Numbered from the stretch's first letter, positions 1-7,724 are shown. The stretch is DNA of 64,000 bases from Solimonas sp041659605 (GCA_041659605.1 JBAZXW010000001.1:62001-126000), one strand, 5' to 3'. Numbers and translations are program-made. Notes: generated from the sequence alone by a model not told the origin.

Positions 1-113
1 CTGCGGCTTACACCGGCGCGGGGCTGCTGCTCGTCGCCTGCGTCTGGAACGCGTGGCCGCTCCGGCGCGGCGCATCCCACTGCCCGGCCTGCACGCCGGG
101 TGCTTCCTCGTGA
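1..113 (+). CDS. C-terminal end of a small membrane protein, cut by the window edge
   Basis: The reading frame that opens at base 3 gives 36 residues before the TGA at 111-113. It contains a hydrophobic stretch (GAGLLLVACVW) and a short cytoplasmic-looking tail with a CPAC motif. The next gene begins 18 bases later behind a good ribosome binding site (AAGGAG), so the two are probably co-transcribed. A membrane protein with a cysteine-pair tail next to a small thioredoxin-fold protein suggests a MerT/MerC-like metal transporter, but too little sequence is present to say. Confidence 0.45.
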   Translation, partial: AAYTGAGLLLVACVWNAWPLRRGASHCPACTPGASS

Positions 114-131
114 CCAACGAAGGAGACCACT

Positions 132-395
132 ATGACCTCCAAACGCAAAATCGAAGTGTTCAGCGCCGGCTGCCCGGCCTGCGAGGACACAATCAAGCTG
201 GTCCACGACATTGCCTGCGAGTCTTGCGACATCACGGTACTCGATATGCACGATGCCGCCGTCGCGGCGCGCGCCCGCAAACTCGGTGTGCGCTCGGTGC
301 CTGCGGTCGCGATCAACGGGCAACTCGCCGGCTGTTGCGCCGCGCGTGGGCCAGATGCGGCGACGCTGCGTGATGCGGGTCTTGGGCGGCCGTGA
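132..395 (+). CDS. Small thioredoxin-fold protein with a CPAC motif
   Basis: This 87-residue protein has no signal peptide. It starts with a beta strand followed by a CPAC motif (around residues 14-17) and has a cis-proline-like segment SVPAVAING near residue 60, as in glutaredoxin/thioredoxin-fold proteins. Two further cysteine pairs (CESC and GCC) could bind metal. The ATG follows an AAGGAG site by 7 bases. Its stop overlaps the GTG start of the next gene, so the two are translationally coupled. Its place at the head of a heavy-metal cluster suggests thiol-disulfide or soft-metal handling. The exact role is unknown. Confidence 0.6.
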   Translation: MTSKRKIEVFSAGCPACEDTIKLVHDIACESCDITVLDMHDAAVAARARKLGVRSVPAVAINGQLAGCCAARGPDAATLRDAGLGRP

Positions 396-1048
396 TCCTG
401 TCGCCGTCACTTCGAAAACTCACGCTCGCCACGCATGTCACCGCTTCGGTCGGATGGGTTGGTGCGCTCACCGTATTCCTCGCCCACGCGATCGCCAGCG
501 TCGCCAGCCAGGACGCACTGATCGTCCGCAGCGCGTGCATCGCAATGGGCGTGACCGCGTGGTTCGTGATTTTTCCGCTCAGTATCGCGTCGCTGCTGAC
601 GGGGATCATCCAGGCGCTGGGGAGCGCGTGGGGCCTGATCCGGCACGACTGGGTGCTGGCGAAACTGCTGCTGACCGTTCTCGCCACGGTCGTATTGCTG
701 TTGAAGCTGCCGCCGATTGGCGGCCTCGCCGACGCGGCGATGCAGGGGGCATTCTCGCGTGACGATCTGATCGGTCTGCGCGTCTCCGTCCTGGTTCACG
801 CGATCGGCGGACTCCTGGTGTTGCTCACCGCCACCACGCTGGCCATCTACAAGCCGGCGGGGCTCACGCCGTTTGGGGTTCGCAGGCTGCGCGAGCGCAG
901 CGGTGCCGGCGGAGGCGCCGACCTCCCGGCGGTCGCGATCGTGCCGCTCTGGGTCAGGGTGTTCGCGGCTGCGGGTTTCCTTCTGCTGATGATGGTCGGA
1001 ATCATGATGCTGGCGGGCAGCCATGGTCCGGGCGCCCACCTGTCTTGA
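392..1048 (+). CDS. Integral membrane protein, DUF2269-like
   Basis: This 218-residue protein has several long hydrophobic segments: residues about 10-35, 50-75, 87-107, 125-150 and a C-terminal one near 190-210. There are conserved-looking histidines and tryptophans (HVTASVGWVG) in the first segment. The GTG start overlaps the stop of the thioredoxin-like gene. It resembles small DUF2269-type membrane proteins often seen beside metal-resistance genes, but no catalytic motif identifies a transported substrate. The stop codon lies inside the -35 box of a MerR-type promoter, so the gene ends exactly where a new transcription unit begins. Confidence 0.5.
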   Translation: MILSPSLRKLTLATHVTASVGWVGALTVFLAHAIASVASQDALIVRSACIAMGVTAWFVIFPLSIASLLTGIIQALGSAWGLIRHDWVLAKLLLTVLATVVLLLKLPPIGGLADAAMQGAFSRDDLIGLRVSVLVHAIGGLLVLLTATTLAIYKPAGLTPFGVRRLRERSGAGGGADLPAVAIVPLWVRVFAAAGFLLLMMVGIMMLAGSHGPGAHLS

Positions 1049-1076
1049 CTCTGGACCCGCCTCCAGGGTGTAGCCT
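1045..1076 (+). promoter_or_regulatory. MerR-family (ZntR/CadR/CueR-type) promoter-operator
   Basis: TTGACT at 1045-1050 and TAGCCT at 1071-1076 are separated by an overlong 20-bp spacer. The spacer carries a dyad, CTGGA (1051-1055) and TCCAG (1062-1066). An overlong spacer with a central dyad is the hallmark of MerR-family activated promoters. The core closely matches the known E. coli zntA promoter layout. It points rightward into the copper cluster. No merR-type gene is in the window, so the regulator must lie to the left or elsewhere. Confidence 0.65.
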
Positions 1077-1105
1077 CCGGCCGTTGAAGACTGACCGGCA
1101 TTGAA

Positions 1106-1228
1106 ATGACGATGGCGCAAAATGGCGTGGCAGAGATCGGCGGCCGAGGACGCGACGGCTGGCCGCCGGTCGCCTTCGAGCCCGACCGGTGGTGGCAGCG
1201 CCTTGCCCCCGCGCGGTTGCCCGCGTAG
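1106..1228 (+). CDS. Possible 40-residue peptide downstream of the MerR-type promoter
   Basis: An ATG about 30 bases after the -10 box opens a 40-codon frame ending at TAG 1226-1228, just before the CopL-like gene. No convincing ribosome binding site or family match is seen. The peptide is rich in Trp, Arg and Gly (GWPPVAFEPDRWWQRL). It may be a leader peptide, the remnant of a deleted metal-transport gene, or simply chance in GC-rich DNA. Confidence 0.2.
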   Translation: MTMAQNGVAEIGGRGRDGWPPVAFEPDRWWQRLAPARLPA

Positions 1229-1237
1229 GCTGCGCGC

Positions 1238-1633
1238 GTGAACCTGTTCCGCACCTTGCTGTTGCTGCTGCTCGTCTGCGCCGTGCCCGCCACGGCGTTG
1301 GCTGGAGTGGTGCATGAGGGTCGATGCCAGCGCATCAGCCCGGCGGTTTCCGAACAGCACGCCGGGCACGCAATACACGGTGCGCATGCGATGCCAGCGC
1401 ATCACGCTATGGCTCAGGACGCATCTGACAGCGGCAAGGCCACCGGTGGATGTCAATGCGGCTGCACCTGCGGCGGCATCGCGCACTGCGGGGCCGGCGC
1501 AGGCGGTTTAGTCGGCAGTGCCGGGCCGGCAGTCCTGCGTCCGGGCGTAGATTCCTGCCAGCCCACACCCGCGTCCGGTCGCGCGCTGGCTGGTCATCCA
1601 GGCGATTCCTTCAGACCCCCCAGTATGAGCTGA
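1238..1633 (+). CDS. CopL-like exported His/Cys-rich metal-binding protein
   Basis: The protein has 131 residues with a clear signal peptide (LLLLLLVCAVPATALA, cleavage near residue 22). It then has a histidine/methionine-rich stretch (residues about 40-60) and a cysteine cluster CQCGCTCGG followed by CGAG. The C-terminus ends in an FRPPS motif. This layout of signal peptide, His/Cys-rich middle and short proline-containing tail resembles the CopL family of small proteins that precede copper-resistance genes in Xanthomonads. That assignment rests on layout rather than alignment. The start is GTG. The 80 bases after its stop fold into an elaborate inverted-repeat structure. Confidence 0.45.
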   Translation: MNLFRTLLLLLLVCAVPATALAGVVHEGRCQRISPAVSEQHAGHAIHGAHAMPAHHAMAQDASDSGKATGGCQCGCTCGGIAHCGAGAGGLVGSAGPAVLRPGVDSCQPTPASGRALAGHPGDSFRPPSMS

Positions 1634-1706
1634 ACGTTCGGCCGCGCCGCGGCCGGGGCGGGCGTACGCCCGCCGGTCTGCACGCTCGCGTGCAGCGTTC
1701 ACGCTC
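1627..1706. promoter_or_regulatory. Four-way-junction (cloverleaf-like) inverted-repeat element
   Basis: An outer stem pairs GAGCTGAACG (1627-1636) with CGTTCA-C-GCTC (1696-1706, one bulged C). It encloses three perfect hairpins: GGCCGCG/CGCGGCC (1640-1654), the 18-bp palindrome GGCGGGCGTACGCCCGCC (1657-1674) and CTGCACG/CGTGCAG with a CTCG loop (1678-1695). It begins at the stop of the CopL-like gene and ends 5 bases before the TolC ribosome binding site. It could be an RNA leader, a processing or attenuation site, or a cruciform-forming DNA element. It is not a tRNA. Confidence 0.7.
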
Positions 1707-1720
1707 AATTGGGAGGTTTC

Positions 1721-3343
1721 GTGTCGAATCACAGATTTGTCATTCCGGCCGTGCTGCTGGGCGCAGTGCTGTCCGGCTGCGCCGCACTGCCGGAGGATCG
1801 CGGGCGCCACGACGTGGCTGCGCTGCTACAGGCACGCGGGCAGGCCATCGAATCCGCGTCCGATCCCGCCGTTGCCCGTCAGCTGCTGGCCGGGATCGAA
1901 GGCCACGCGCTCACCCTGAACGACGCGGTTCGCTTGGCGCTCGTCAACAACCCGCGCCTCACTGCCGAGTATGCGCAGCTCGGCTTTGCCGCGGCCGATG
2001 TCTACGATGCCGGCCGGCTCAGCAACCCGAGCCTGTCGGCGTCGGTGCTGTTTCCCAACGTCAGCGGCGACGCCAACCAGGTCGGCTTCGGCCTGGTGCA
2101 GAGCTTCACGAACCTGCTGCTTCTGCCGTCGCGCAGCCGTTTCGCCGAGGGCGAGTTCGAGCGCATCAAGCAGGCGGTAGGCGCGCAGGCGCTGGACCTC
2201 GCGGCGGACACCGGTGCGGCGTATTACGAACTCGTCGGCGCTTGGCAGATGGTGACGATGCGCGAAGCGGTCGCCAAGGCCGCCCAGGCATCGGCCGAGC
2301 TGGCGCAGCGCTTCTTCGAAGCCGGCAACATCAATCGCCTGGAGCTGGCGCTGGAGCAGGCGGCCGCGTCGCAGGCGCAACTCGAGGTCCTGCAGGCACG
2401 TTCGGACGTGAACGCGGCACGCAGCGCGCTCAACGCGCTGATGGGCCTGTCCGCCCGCGAGGCGCGCTGGAAAATCGCCGACCGCCTGCCGGCACCCGTG
2501 GCCGACGAGGACGCGACGGACGCGCTGCTCGATCTGGCCGATCGCAGCCGGCTGGATCTCGCGGCGGCGCGCACACGGGTGTCGCTGATGGCCGATGCGC
2601 TCGGCGTGACGCGGCGCTTCCGTTATCTGGGCGACATCGACGTCGGCGTCGAGACCGAGCGCGAACCCGACCGCTCGCGCATCACCGGCCCGACGCTGTC
2701 TCTGGAACTGCCGGTCTTCAATCAGGGCAAGGGCCGCGTCGCCCGCTCCGAGGCTGCGCTGCAAGTGGCGGAAGCGGAGCTGCGGGCGCTGGAAGTCGAG
2801 ATCAGCAACGACGTCCGCCGCGCGGCCGCCGAGGTGGATGCCGCCAAGTCCCGCGCCGCGCAGTACCGGCAGTCGCTGATCCCGCTGCGCGAGTCGATCG
2901 TCGCGCGCACGCAGGAGCAGGTGAACTTCATGCTGGTCGGCCAGTTCGAACTGCTGCTGTCCAAGCAGCAGGAGTACGACGCCTATCGGGGTTATCTCGA
3001 AGCGGTGCGTGACTACTGGCTCGCGCGCGTGGAGCTGGCACGGGACGTGGGCACGTCGCTGCCCAGCGATGCGCAGGTCCGCGACGCCACGCTCGACGCG
3101 GAAGATCTGATTCTGCCAAAGGACAGCGGCATGGGCTCCATGCAGCACGGTGGCATGCGCATGGACGGCGCCGGCGGAATGAAAGAGATGGACCACTCCG
3201 GCCATGTCATGAAAGACATGCCCGGCATGAAGGGGATGCAGCACGGCACGCACGGCGCTCCTTCGACTTCCGGGAAGGAACAGGTCGAGCTGCCAGCAGC
3301 CGCCCAGGAGCGTCCACATGCGCACGAGCGCCCCCAGCAGTGA
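1721..3343 (+). CDS. TolC-family outer-membrane efflux lipoprotein with a Met/His-rich tail
   Basis: Starting at GTG 1721 (GGGAGG at 1711-1716), the protein has 540 residues. It opens with a lipoprotein signal peptide and lipobox LSGC (Cys near residue 18). The body has the two tandem helical repeats of outer-membrane efflux proteins, with long heptad-like stretches rich in Ala, Leu, Glu and Gln (for example residues 175-240 and 335-430). The last 70 residues are a Met/His-rich extension (GMGSMQHGGMRMDG, MPGMKGMQHGTHG), typical of periplasmic copper or silver binding. It is likely the outer-membrane channel or CopB-like component of the cluster. No inner-membrane RND pump or membrane-fusion protein is present in the window. 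An upstream in-frame TTG at 1709 would precede the ribosome binding site and is rejected. Confidence 0.85.
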   Translation: MSNHRFVIPAVLLGAVLSGCAALPEDRGRHDVAALLQARGQAIESASDPAVARQLLAGIEGHALTLNDAVRLALVNNPRLTAEYAQLGFAAADVYDAGRLSNPSLSASVLFPNVSGDANQVGFGLVQSFTNLLLLPSRSRFAEGEFERIKQAVGAQALDLAADTGAAYYELVGAWQMVTMREAVAKAAQASAELAQRFFEAGNINRLELALEQAAASQAQLEVLQARSDVNAARSALNALMGLSAREARWKIADRLPAPVADEDATDALLDLADRSRLDLAAARTRVSLMADALGVTRRFRYLGDIDVGVETEREPDRSRITGPTLSLELPVFNQGKGRVARSEAALQVAEAELRALEVEISNDVRRAAAEVDAAKSRAAQYRQSLIPLRESIVARTQEQVNFMLVGQFELLLSKQQEYDAYRGYLEAVRDYWLARVELARDVGTSLPSDAQVRDATLDAEDLILPKDSGMGSMQHGGMRMDGAGGMKEMDHSGHVMKDMPGMKGMQHGTHGAPSTSGKEQVELPAAAQERPHAHERPQQ

Positions 3344-3397
3344 CACATACGAAGTAACACACCCGGCGCACCGCGCCATCTAACAGGAGCTTTATCG

Positions 3398-3685
3398 ATG
3401 AACAAACTGATCCCGTCGACGCTGATCGCCGCGCTCATGCTGGCCGCGCAGGCTGCTAGCGCACACGATCCCAAGGAGCACGAGAAGGAAGCCGCCGCGA
3501 AGAACGCCGCCCCCGACTGTGCGCAGATGAAGAGCATGGACATGGCCAAGATGGATATGAACGACCCGGTGATGAAGGCGATGCACGAGAAGTGCATGAG
3601 CCAGATGGATCACGACGGCATGGATTCCCAGAGCGCCGGTCAGAAGGCGCCCGCCAAGTCCGACCACCAGCACGAAGGTCACTGA
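3398..3685 (+). CDS. Exported Met/His-rich metal-binding protein
   Basis: This 95-residue protein has a signal peptide (LIAALMLAAQAASA, cleavage near residue 22) and a mature part dominated by Met, His, Asp and Lys (KSMDMAKMDMNDPVMK, SQMDHDGMD). One Cys pair brackets the core. Such Met-rich periplasmic peptides bind Cu(I)/Ag(I). It follows the TolC gene by 54 bases behind an AGGAG site, and its TGA overlaps the ATG of the multicopper oxidase gene, indicating coupled synthesis. It is probably a copper chaperone or buffer for the oxidase. The family name is uncertain. Confidence 0.7.
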   Translation: MNKLIPSTLIAALMLAAQAASAHDPKEHEKEAAAKNAAPDCAQMKSMDMAKMDMNDPVMKAMHEKCMSQMDHDGMDSQSAGQKAPAKSDHQHEGH

Positions 3686-5097
3686 TGGTCACCAGACGCA
3701 ATTTGATCCAGGCGATGAGCCTGGGCGGCGCCGGTCTTCTGACCGGCGTTGCCCGGGCGCAGCACGAAGGACATCCGCCTGTGCCGGGCGCGAGCCCGGC
3801 GCCGTCGGCCGCAGCGAGCAAGCCCCATCCGCAGGGCTACGTGCCGGTACGCACGCTCAACGGCTGGACCATGCCGTACACGATGAAGGACGGCGTCAAG
3901 GAGTTTCACCTCGTCGCCGAGGAAGTCGAGCACGAGTTCGCGCCCGGCAGCCGGGCGAAATGCTGGGGCTACAACGGCACGACGCCGGGGCCGACGATCG
4001 AGGCGGTCGAAGGCGACCGCGTGCGCATCTACGTCACCAACCGGCTCAAGGAGCACACGACGATCCACTGGCACGGCATCCTGCTGCCCAGCGGCATGGA
4101 CGGGGTCGGCGGACTCAACCAGCCGCACATCAAGCCGGGCGAGACCTTTGTGTACGAGTTCACGCTGCGCCAGCACGGCACGCACATGTACCACCCGCAT
4201 GCCGACGAAATGGTGCAGATGGCGGTCGGCATGATGGGCATGTTCATCATCCATCCTAAGGACGGCGAGCCCGAGCCCATCGACCGCGACTACTGCTTCC
4301 TGCTGCACAACTGGGCGCTGCATCCAGGGACGTACCGGCCCGACCCGTCGGTCATGGTCGACTTCGACCTGTGGACCTTCAACTCGAAAGTGTTCCCGGC
4401 GATCGAGCCGCTGGTCGCGCGCACGGGCGAGCGCGTACGTATCCGCATGGGCAACCTGTCGATGTGGAATCACCCGCTCCACCTGCACGGCGTGCAGTTC
4501 GAGGTCACCGGCGGGGACGGCGGGCGCTGGCCGCAAAGCCGCTGGCGCAGCGAGGTGACCGAGATCGTCGGCGTCGGGCAGATGCGCGACATCGAGTTCA
4601 CCGCCGTGCCGGGCGACTGGGCGTTCCACTGCCACATGTCGCACCACACGATGAACGCGATGGGCCATGGCGTGCCCAACACGATCGGCGTCGACCAGTC
4701 CGGCGTCGAGCGCACGATCCGCTCGATGCTGCCCGGCTACATGGCGATGGGCGAAGCCGGCATGGCCGAGCACCAGGACCACACCGACAGCGGCCACATG
4801 CGCGGACCGGAGAACACGCTGCCGATGATGATGGGCCAGGGGCCGCACGGAAACCTGGAGATGGGCGGCATGTTCACTGTGGTCAAGGTCCGCGACGACC
4901 TCGCGCCCGGTGACTACCGCGACCCCGGCTGGTACCGCAATCCCACGGGCACGCAGTCCTGGCGCGTCAGCGCCAGCGGGGACTTTGGCAATCCGGTCCG
5001 GCGTCAGCCCTACCGCACACTGCGGGCACCCGCGGCGGGTCCATCGAGCCCCATGCCGGACATGCCGGGCATGGATCACTCGAAACACGGCGGCTGA
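3685..5097 (+). CDS. Tat-exported multicopper oxidase, copper resistance
   Basis: The 470-residue protein begins with a twin-arginine signal (TRRNLIQAMSLGG) cleaved after ARA near residue 25. It has the four copper-ligand motifs of multicopper oxidases: HWHG (128-131), HGTHMYHPH (164-172), HPLHLHG (263-269) and HCHMSHH (315-321). Methionine-rich tracts (residues about 355-400 and the C-terminus, PMPDMPGMDHSKHGG) fit oxidation of Cu(I) in the periplasm. It is a compact two-domain-type enzyme, shorter than the roughly 600-residue PcoA/CopA. The ATG overlaps the stop of the Met-rich protein gene, and a c-type cytochrome follows 18 bases downstream. Confidence 0.9.
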   Translation: MVTRRNLIQAMSLGGAGLLTGVARAQHEGHPPVPGASPAPSAAASKPHPQGYVPVRTLNGWTMPYTMKDGVKEFHLVAEEVEHEFAPGSRAKCWGYNGTTPGPTIEAVEGDRVRIYVTNRLKEHTTIHWHGILLPSGMDGVGGLNQPHIKPGETFVYEFTLRQHGTHMYHPHADEMVQMAVGMMGMFIIHPKDGEPEPIDRDYCFLLHNWALHPGTYRPDPSVMVDFDLWTFNSKVFPAIEPLVARTGERVRIRMGNLSMWNHPLHLHGVQFEVTGGDGGRWPQSRWRSEVTEIVGVGQMRDIEFTAVPGDWAFHCHMSHHTMNAMGHGVPNTIGVDQSGVERTIRSMLPGYMAMGEAGMAEHQDHTDSGHMRGPENTLPMMMGQGPHGNLEMGGMFTVVKVRDDLAPGDYRDPGWYRNPTGTQSWRVSASGDFGNPVRRQPYRTLRAPAAGPSSPMPDMPGMDHSKHGG

Positions 5098-5115
5098 TGC
5101 AATGGAGAAAGGACG

Positions 5116-5703
5116 ATGAAAGTGCTGAAACTGTTGCTGGTGCTGCTCGCTGGACTGGGCGCCGTCGGGTTCATTTACATGGGCGTCTATCCGATCGGCG
5201 CCGACGTCCCGCACACGCGGCCGGTGTACTGGCTGCTGGAGACCGTGCGCGAGCGATCCATCGCCGCCCGCATCGGCGGCATCGACGCGCCGCCGCTGGA
5301 CGATCCGCAGATGCTGCTCGCCGGTGGGGCCGACTACAACGACATGTGCGCCGGCTGCCACCTCAAGCCCGGCCGGACCGAGTCGGACATGAGCATTGGC
5401 CTCTATCCCAAGCCGCCGAACCTCGCGCAGGCTGCCGATGCGCACGGCGACAGCCACGAACACGACGATGCGCGGGCCAGTGCTGCGCGCCAATTCTGGA
5501 TCATCAAGCACGGCATCAAGGCGTCCGCGATGCCGGCATGGGGGCCGACGCATGACGATGCGCGAATCTGGGCGATGGTCGCGTTCCTGCAGAAACTGCC
5601 GACGCTCACGCCCGCGCAGTACCAGATCCTCACCGCGCGAGGCGACGGCGGCATGGAGCACGACGAGAGCAGTGCGGGCGAGGGAAGCGAGCACCATGAC
5701 TGA
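5116..5703 (+). CDS. Membrane-anchored monoheme c-type cytochrome
   Basis: This 195-residue protein has an N-terminal membrane anchor (residues 4-25, LLLVLLAGLGAVGFIYMGVY) and a single heme c motif CAGCH near residue 77. A downstream Met (SAMPAWG, around residue 140) is a plausible axial ligand. It has a His/Asp-rich segment (HGDSHEHDD) and a His-containing C-terminus, in keeping with the metal-binding neighbours. It lies 18 bases after the multicopper oxidase, behind an AGAAAGGA site. It may accept electrons released by Cu(I) oxidation or deliver them to a terminal oxidase. That role is inferred from context. Confidence 0.85.
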   Translation: MKVLKLLLVLLAGLGAVGFIYMGVYPIGADVPHTRPVYWLLETVRERSIAARIGGIDAPPLDDPQMLLAGGADYNDMCAGCHLKPGRTESDMSIGLYPKPPNLAQAADAHGDSHEHDDARASAARQFWIIKHGIKASAMPAWGPTHDDARIWAMVAFLQKLPTLTPAQYQILTARGDGGMEHDESSAGEGSEHHD

Positions 5704-5742
5704 CGCCTGCATTCCGGTCTTATCCCGCCGTTGGCTGATGCG

Positions 5743-6777
5743 ATGAGCCTGCGTCGCATTCCTCCATCGGAGTTGAAGCGCCGCATCGACGGCGCTGGGC
5801 CGTTGCTGGTTCTCGACGTCCGGCGACCGGAGGCGTTCAGGCGAAAGCCGGCCGGCATCGCCGGAGCAGTTCCGCTGTTGCTTGATGCGCCGGAACCATG
5901 GATTCCGGACGTGCCCCGCGAAACGCCGGTCGTGGCTTATTGCCTGTGTTCCGGCCAGGCATCGAGCACCCGCGCGGCATTGTGGCTGACCGCAGCGGGC
6001 TACACGGACGTTGCCGTCCTCGAAGGCGGGTTGCCTGCTTGGCAAGCCGAGAAGCTTCCGCTTGCGCCGATCTCCCCCGACGATCGGACTCGGGTTGGTG
6101 CGTGGGTCGCGCCGCCGCCAACGCCGGCGCCTGCAGCCGTCGGCAGCCGCCTGATTGCGGAGAGCGCTTTCCTGGCGGGAGAACAACTGCCGGTCCGGCG
6201 CGACATGGCCGTGCTGTTCGTCGATATGGTGAATTCGACGCAATTGCTATTCACGCGCAGGCCGGAAGACGTGCTACGGCTGGTGCAGGCGTTCATGGAA
6301 GTCGTTGTAAACGTCGCCGTGCAGCACTGCGGGGATGTGCACGATTTCGAAGGCGACGGTGCGATGCTGTACTTCGCCGGCGTCGGTGAAGCCGTGCCGG
6401 CCGCGTTCAATCTGCGCGCGGCCCTGAACGGCCGGCGGCACGAACTGCCCGAACTGCCGCAGGCGCGGTTTGCGCTCGATGCCGGCCCGCTGGTGGTCGG
6501 CCACATCGGCGCCGCGGAGCGCCGCGCGTTGTCGTTCATCGGTCCCTGCGTCAATGCCGCCGCACGCATCCTCAAACTCGCGCCGCCGGGCGGGATCGTC
6601 GCGACCGGGCGCGTCGTCGATCAGGCCGAGCGCACCGATCCGGATCTCGCCGCGCAGTTTGTGGCCCTGCCGGATCGCCACTTGCTCAAGGGATGGAAAG
6701 AACCCGTTCTCGTCTACGTGGCGGCTGATCGAAACGCCTGCCCCGAGCACTGCCATGACACCAGGAGTGAATCATGA
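5743..6777 (+). CDS. Rhodanese domain fused to class III nucleotidyl cyclase
   Basis: This 344-residue soluble protein has two domains. Residues about 5-105 form a rhodanese domain (LLVLDVRRPEAF, then the sulfur-carrying loop YCLCSGQASS with Cys67/Cys69, then LEGGLPAW). After a Pro/Ala linker (120-135), residues about 150-335 form a class III adenylate/guanylate cyclase domain. It keeps both metal Asp residues (FVDMVNST, D161; EGDGAM, D205) and the Asn/Arg pair (CVNAAARI, N271 and R275), so it is predicted active. A rhodanese input domain could let a persulfide or metal-thiol state control cyclic-nucleotide synthesis. The ATG at 5743 has a poor ribosome binding site and an in-frame TTG at 5731 is the alternative. 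Its stop overlaps the start of the DUF411 gene. Confidence 0.85.
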   Translation: MSLRRIPPSELKRRIDGAGPLLVLDVRRPEAFRRKPAGIAGAVPLLLDAPEPWIPDVPRETPVVAYCLCSGQASSTRAALWLTAAGYTDVAVLEGGLPAWQAEKLPLAPISPDDRTRVGAWVAPPPTPAPAAVGSRLIAESAFLAGEQLPVRRDMAVLFVDMVNSTQLLFTRRPEDVLRLVQAFMEVVVNVAVQHCGDVHDFEGDGAMLYFAGVGEAVPAAFNLRAALNGRRHELPELPQARFALDAGPLVVGHIGAAERRALSFIGPCVNAAARILKLAPPGGIVATGRVVDQAERTDPDLAAQFVALPDRHLLKGWKEPVLVYVAADRNACPEHCHDTRSES

Positions 6778-7268
6778 TGCGCATCACGACCATCGCCGCC
6801 TTCGTCCTGACCGTTTTCTTGAGCGCCGCCTGCTCCAAGGCGGCACCCGACGGCGCACCGATCGTCACCGTGTACAAGAGTCCGACGTGCCAGTGTTGTT
6901 CCGTCTGGATCGAGCACTTGAAACAGAGCGGGTTCGCCACCCGGGTCGAGGCGCAGCGGGATCTCGCACCGGTGCGAACGCGACTGGGCGTGCCGGCTAC
7001 GCTTGCGGCCTGCCACACCGCCGTCGTCAACGGATACCTCGTCGAAGGTCACGTACCTGCCGAGGACATACGGCGCCTGCTCGCGGAGAAACCCAATGCC
7101 AAGGGCATCGCCGTGCCCGGTATGCCGGTCGGTTCGCCCGGAATGGAAATGGGCGAGCGTCATGATCCATACGAGGTTTTGCTGTTCGATGGGGCAGGGG
7201 AGACGCAGGTTTTTGCTCGCCATGGTGCTTGGCCGACGGGCGCTGATGGAGCACCGCATGCGCCGTGA
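6774..7268 (+). CDS. DUF411 metal-binding lipoprotein or periplasmic protein
   Basis: This 164-residue protein has a signal peptide ending in a lipobox-like SAAC (Cys near 20). The DUF411 signature follows: IVTVYKSPTCQCCSVW with the CQCC cysteine group near residue 40. Later come ACHTAVVNGYLVEGHVPAEDI and KGIAVPGMPVGSPGME. DUF411 proteins are thioredoxin-like-fold copper-cluster proteins. The ATG overlaps the stop of the cyclase gene and has an AGGAG site 7 bases upstream. It probably binds or ferries Cu in the periplasm. Confidence 0.85.
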   Translation: MMRITTIAAFVLTVFLSAACSKAAPDGAPIVTVYKSPTCQCCSVWIEHLKQSGFATRVEAQRDLAPVRTRLGVPATLAACHTAVVNGYLVEGHVPAEDIRRLLAEKPNAKGIAVPGMPVGSPGMEMGERHDPYEVLLFDGAGETQVFARHGAWPTGADGAPHAP

Positions 7269-7704
7269 TGCTGCGCTGTCTTCGCACGCGGGGCCGCGGC
7301 GACTTCATCATTGGGCCATCATCGTGGCTGCACACTTGGTCGTCACCCCTGGCGTCGGATGGGCACACAGCGCGCCGGAGAGGGCCGTGGTTTTTCACGG
7401 AGGTATCGCGGCGTCGGCCGGCGGCTACAATCTGGAGCTCGTTGCGGCGGACGGAAAGCTCGAACTGTATGTTCGCGATCGGCAGAATCGTCCGATCGAT
7501 CCGCGCGACCATGCCGGCACTGCGTTGGTGTGGAGCACCGGCGAGTCGATCAGCCTCGACTTCAGCCCGGGCAGTGCGGGTGTACTGGAGGCAAGGGGCA
7601 GTTTCTTGCAGCGAGCGATACGACGCGTGATTGTCACCGTGACCGCGCCGGATCAAGAACCGGTGACAGCCTGGTTTACCGGGCTCGGAAGCGGCGCAGA
7701 CTGA
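7258..7704 (+). CDS. Small exported protein of the copper cluster
   Basis: The start is ATG 7258, or the in-frame ATG at 7246, overlapping the end of the DUF411 gene. The protein has about 148 residues with an N-terminal hydrophobic segment (WAIIVAAHLVVTPGVGWA, cleavage after WAHSA). The mature part looks like a beta-sandwich (GGYNLELVAADGKLELYVRDR, VIVTVTAPDQEPVTAWF). No family is recognised with confidence. It is the last gene of the cluster. The nuclease-like gene begins 20 bases on behind its own strong ribosome binding site. A role in periplasmic metal handling is inferred only from position. Confidence 0.6.
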   Translation: MRRDAALSSHAGPRRLHHWAIIVAAHLVVTPGVGWAHSAPERAVVFHGGIAASAGGYNLELVAADGKLELYVRDRQNRPIDPRDHAGTALVWSTGESISLDFSPGSAGVLEARGSFLQRAIRRVIVTVTAPDQEPVTAWFTGLGSGAD

Positions 7705-7724
7705 GCCGACATCAGAGGGGGAAT

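Noticed and set aside
1450..3012. 520-codon + strand frame across the TolC gene
   Set aside because: Out-of-frame shadow with Arg/Gly/Ala-rich composition, while the TolC frame has clear family blocks and a lipobox.
3679..6243. 854-codon open frame on the - strand opposite the copper cluster
   Set aside because: It is the antisense shadow of the multicopper oxidase and cytochrome genes in GC-rich DNA, has His/Arg/Val-rich non-protein-like composition, and shows no motifs.
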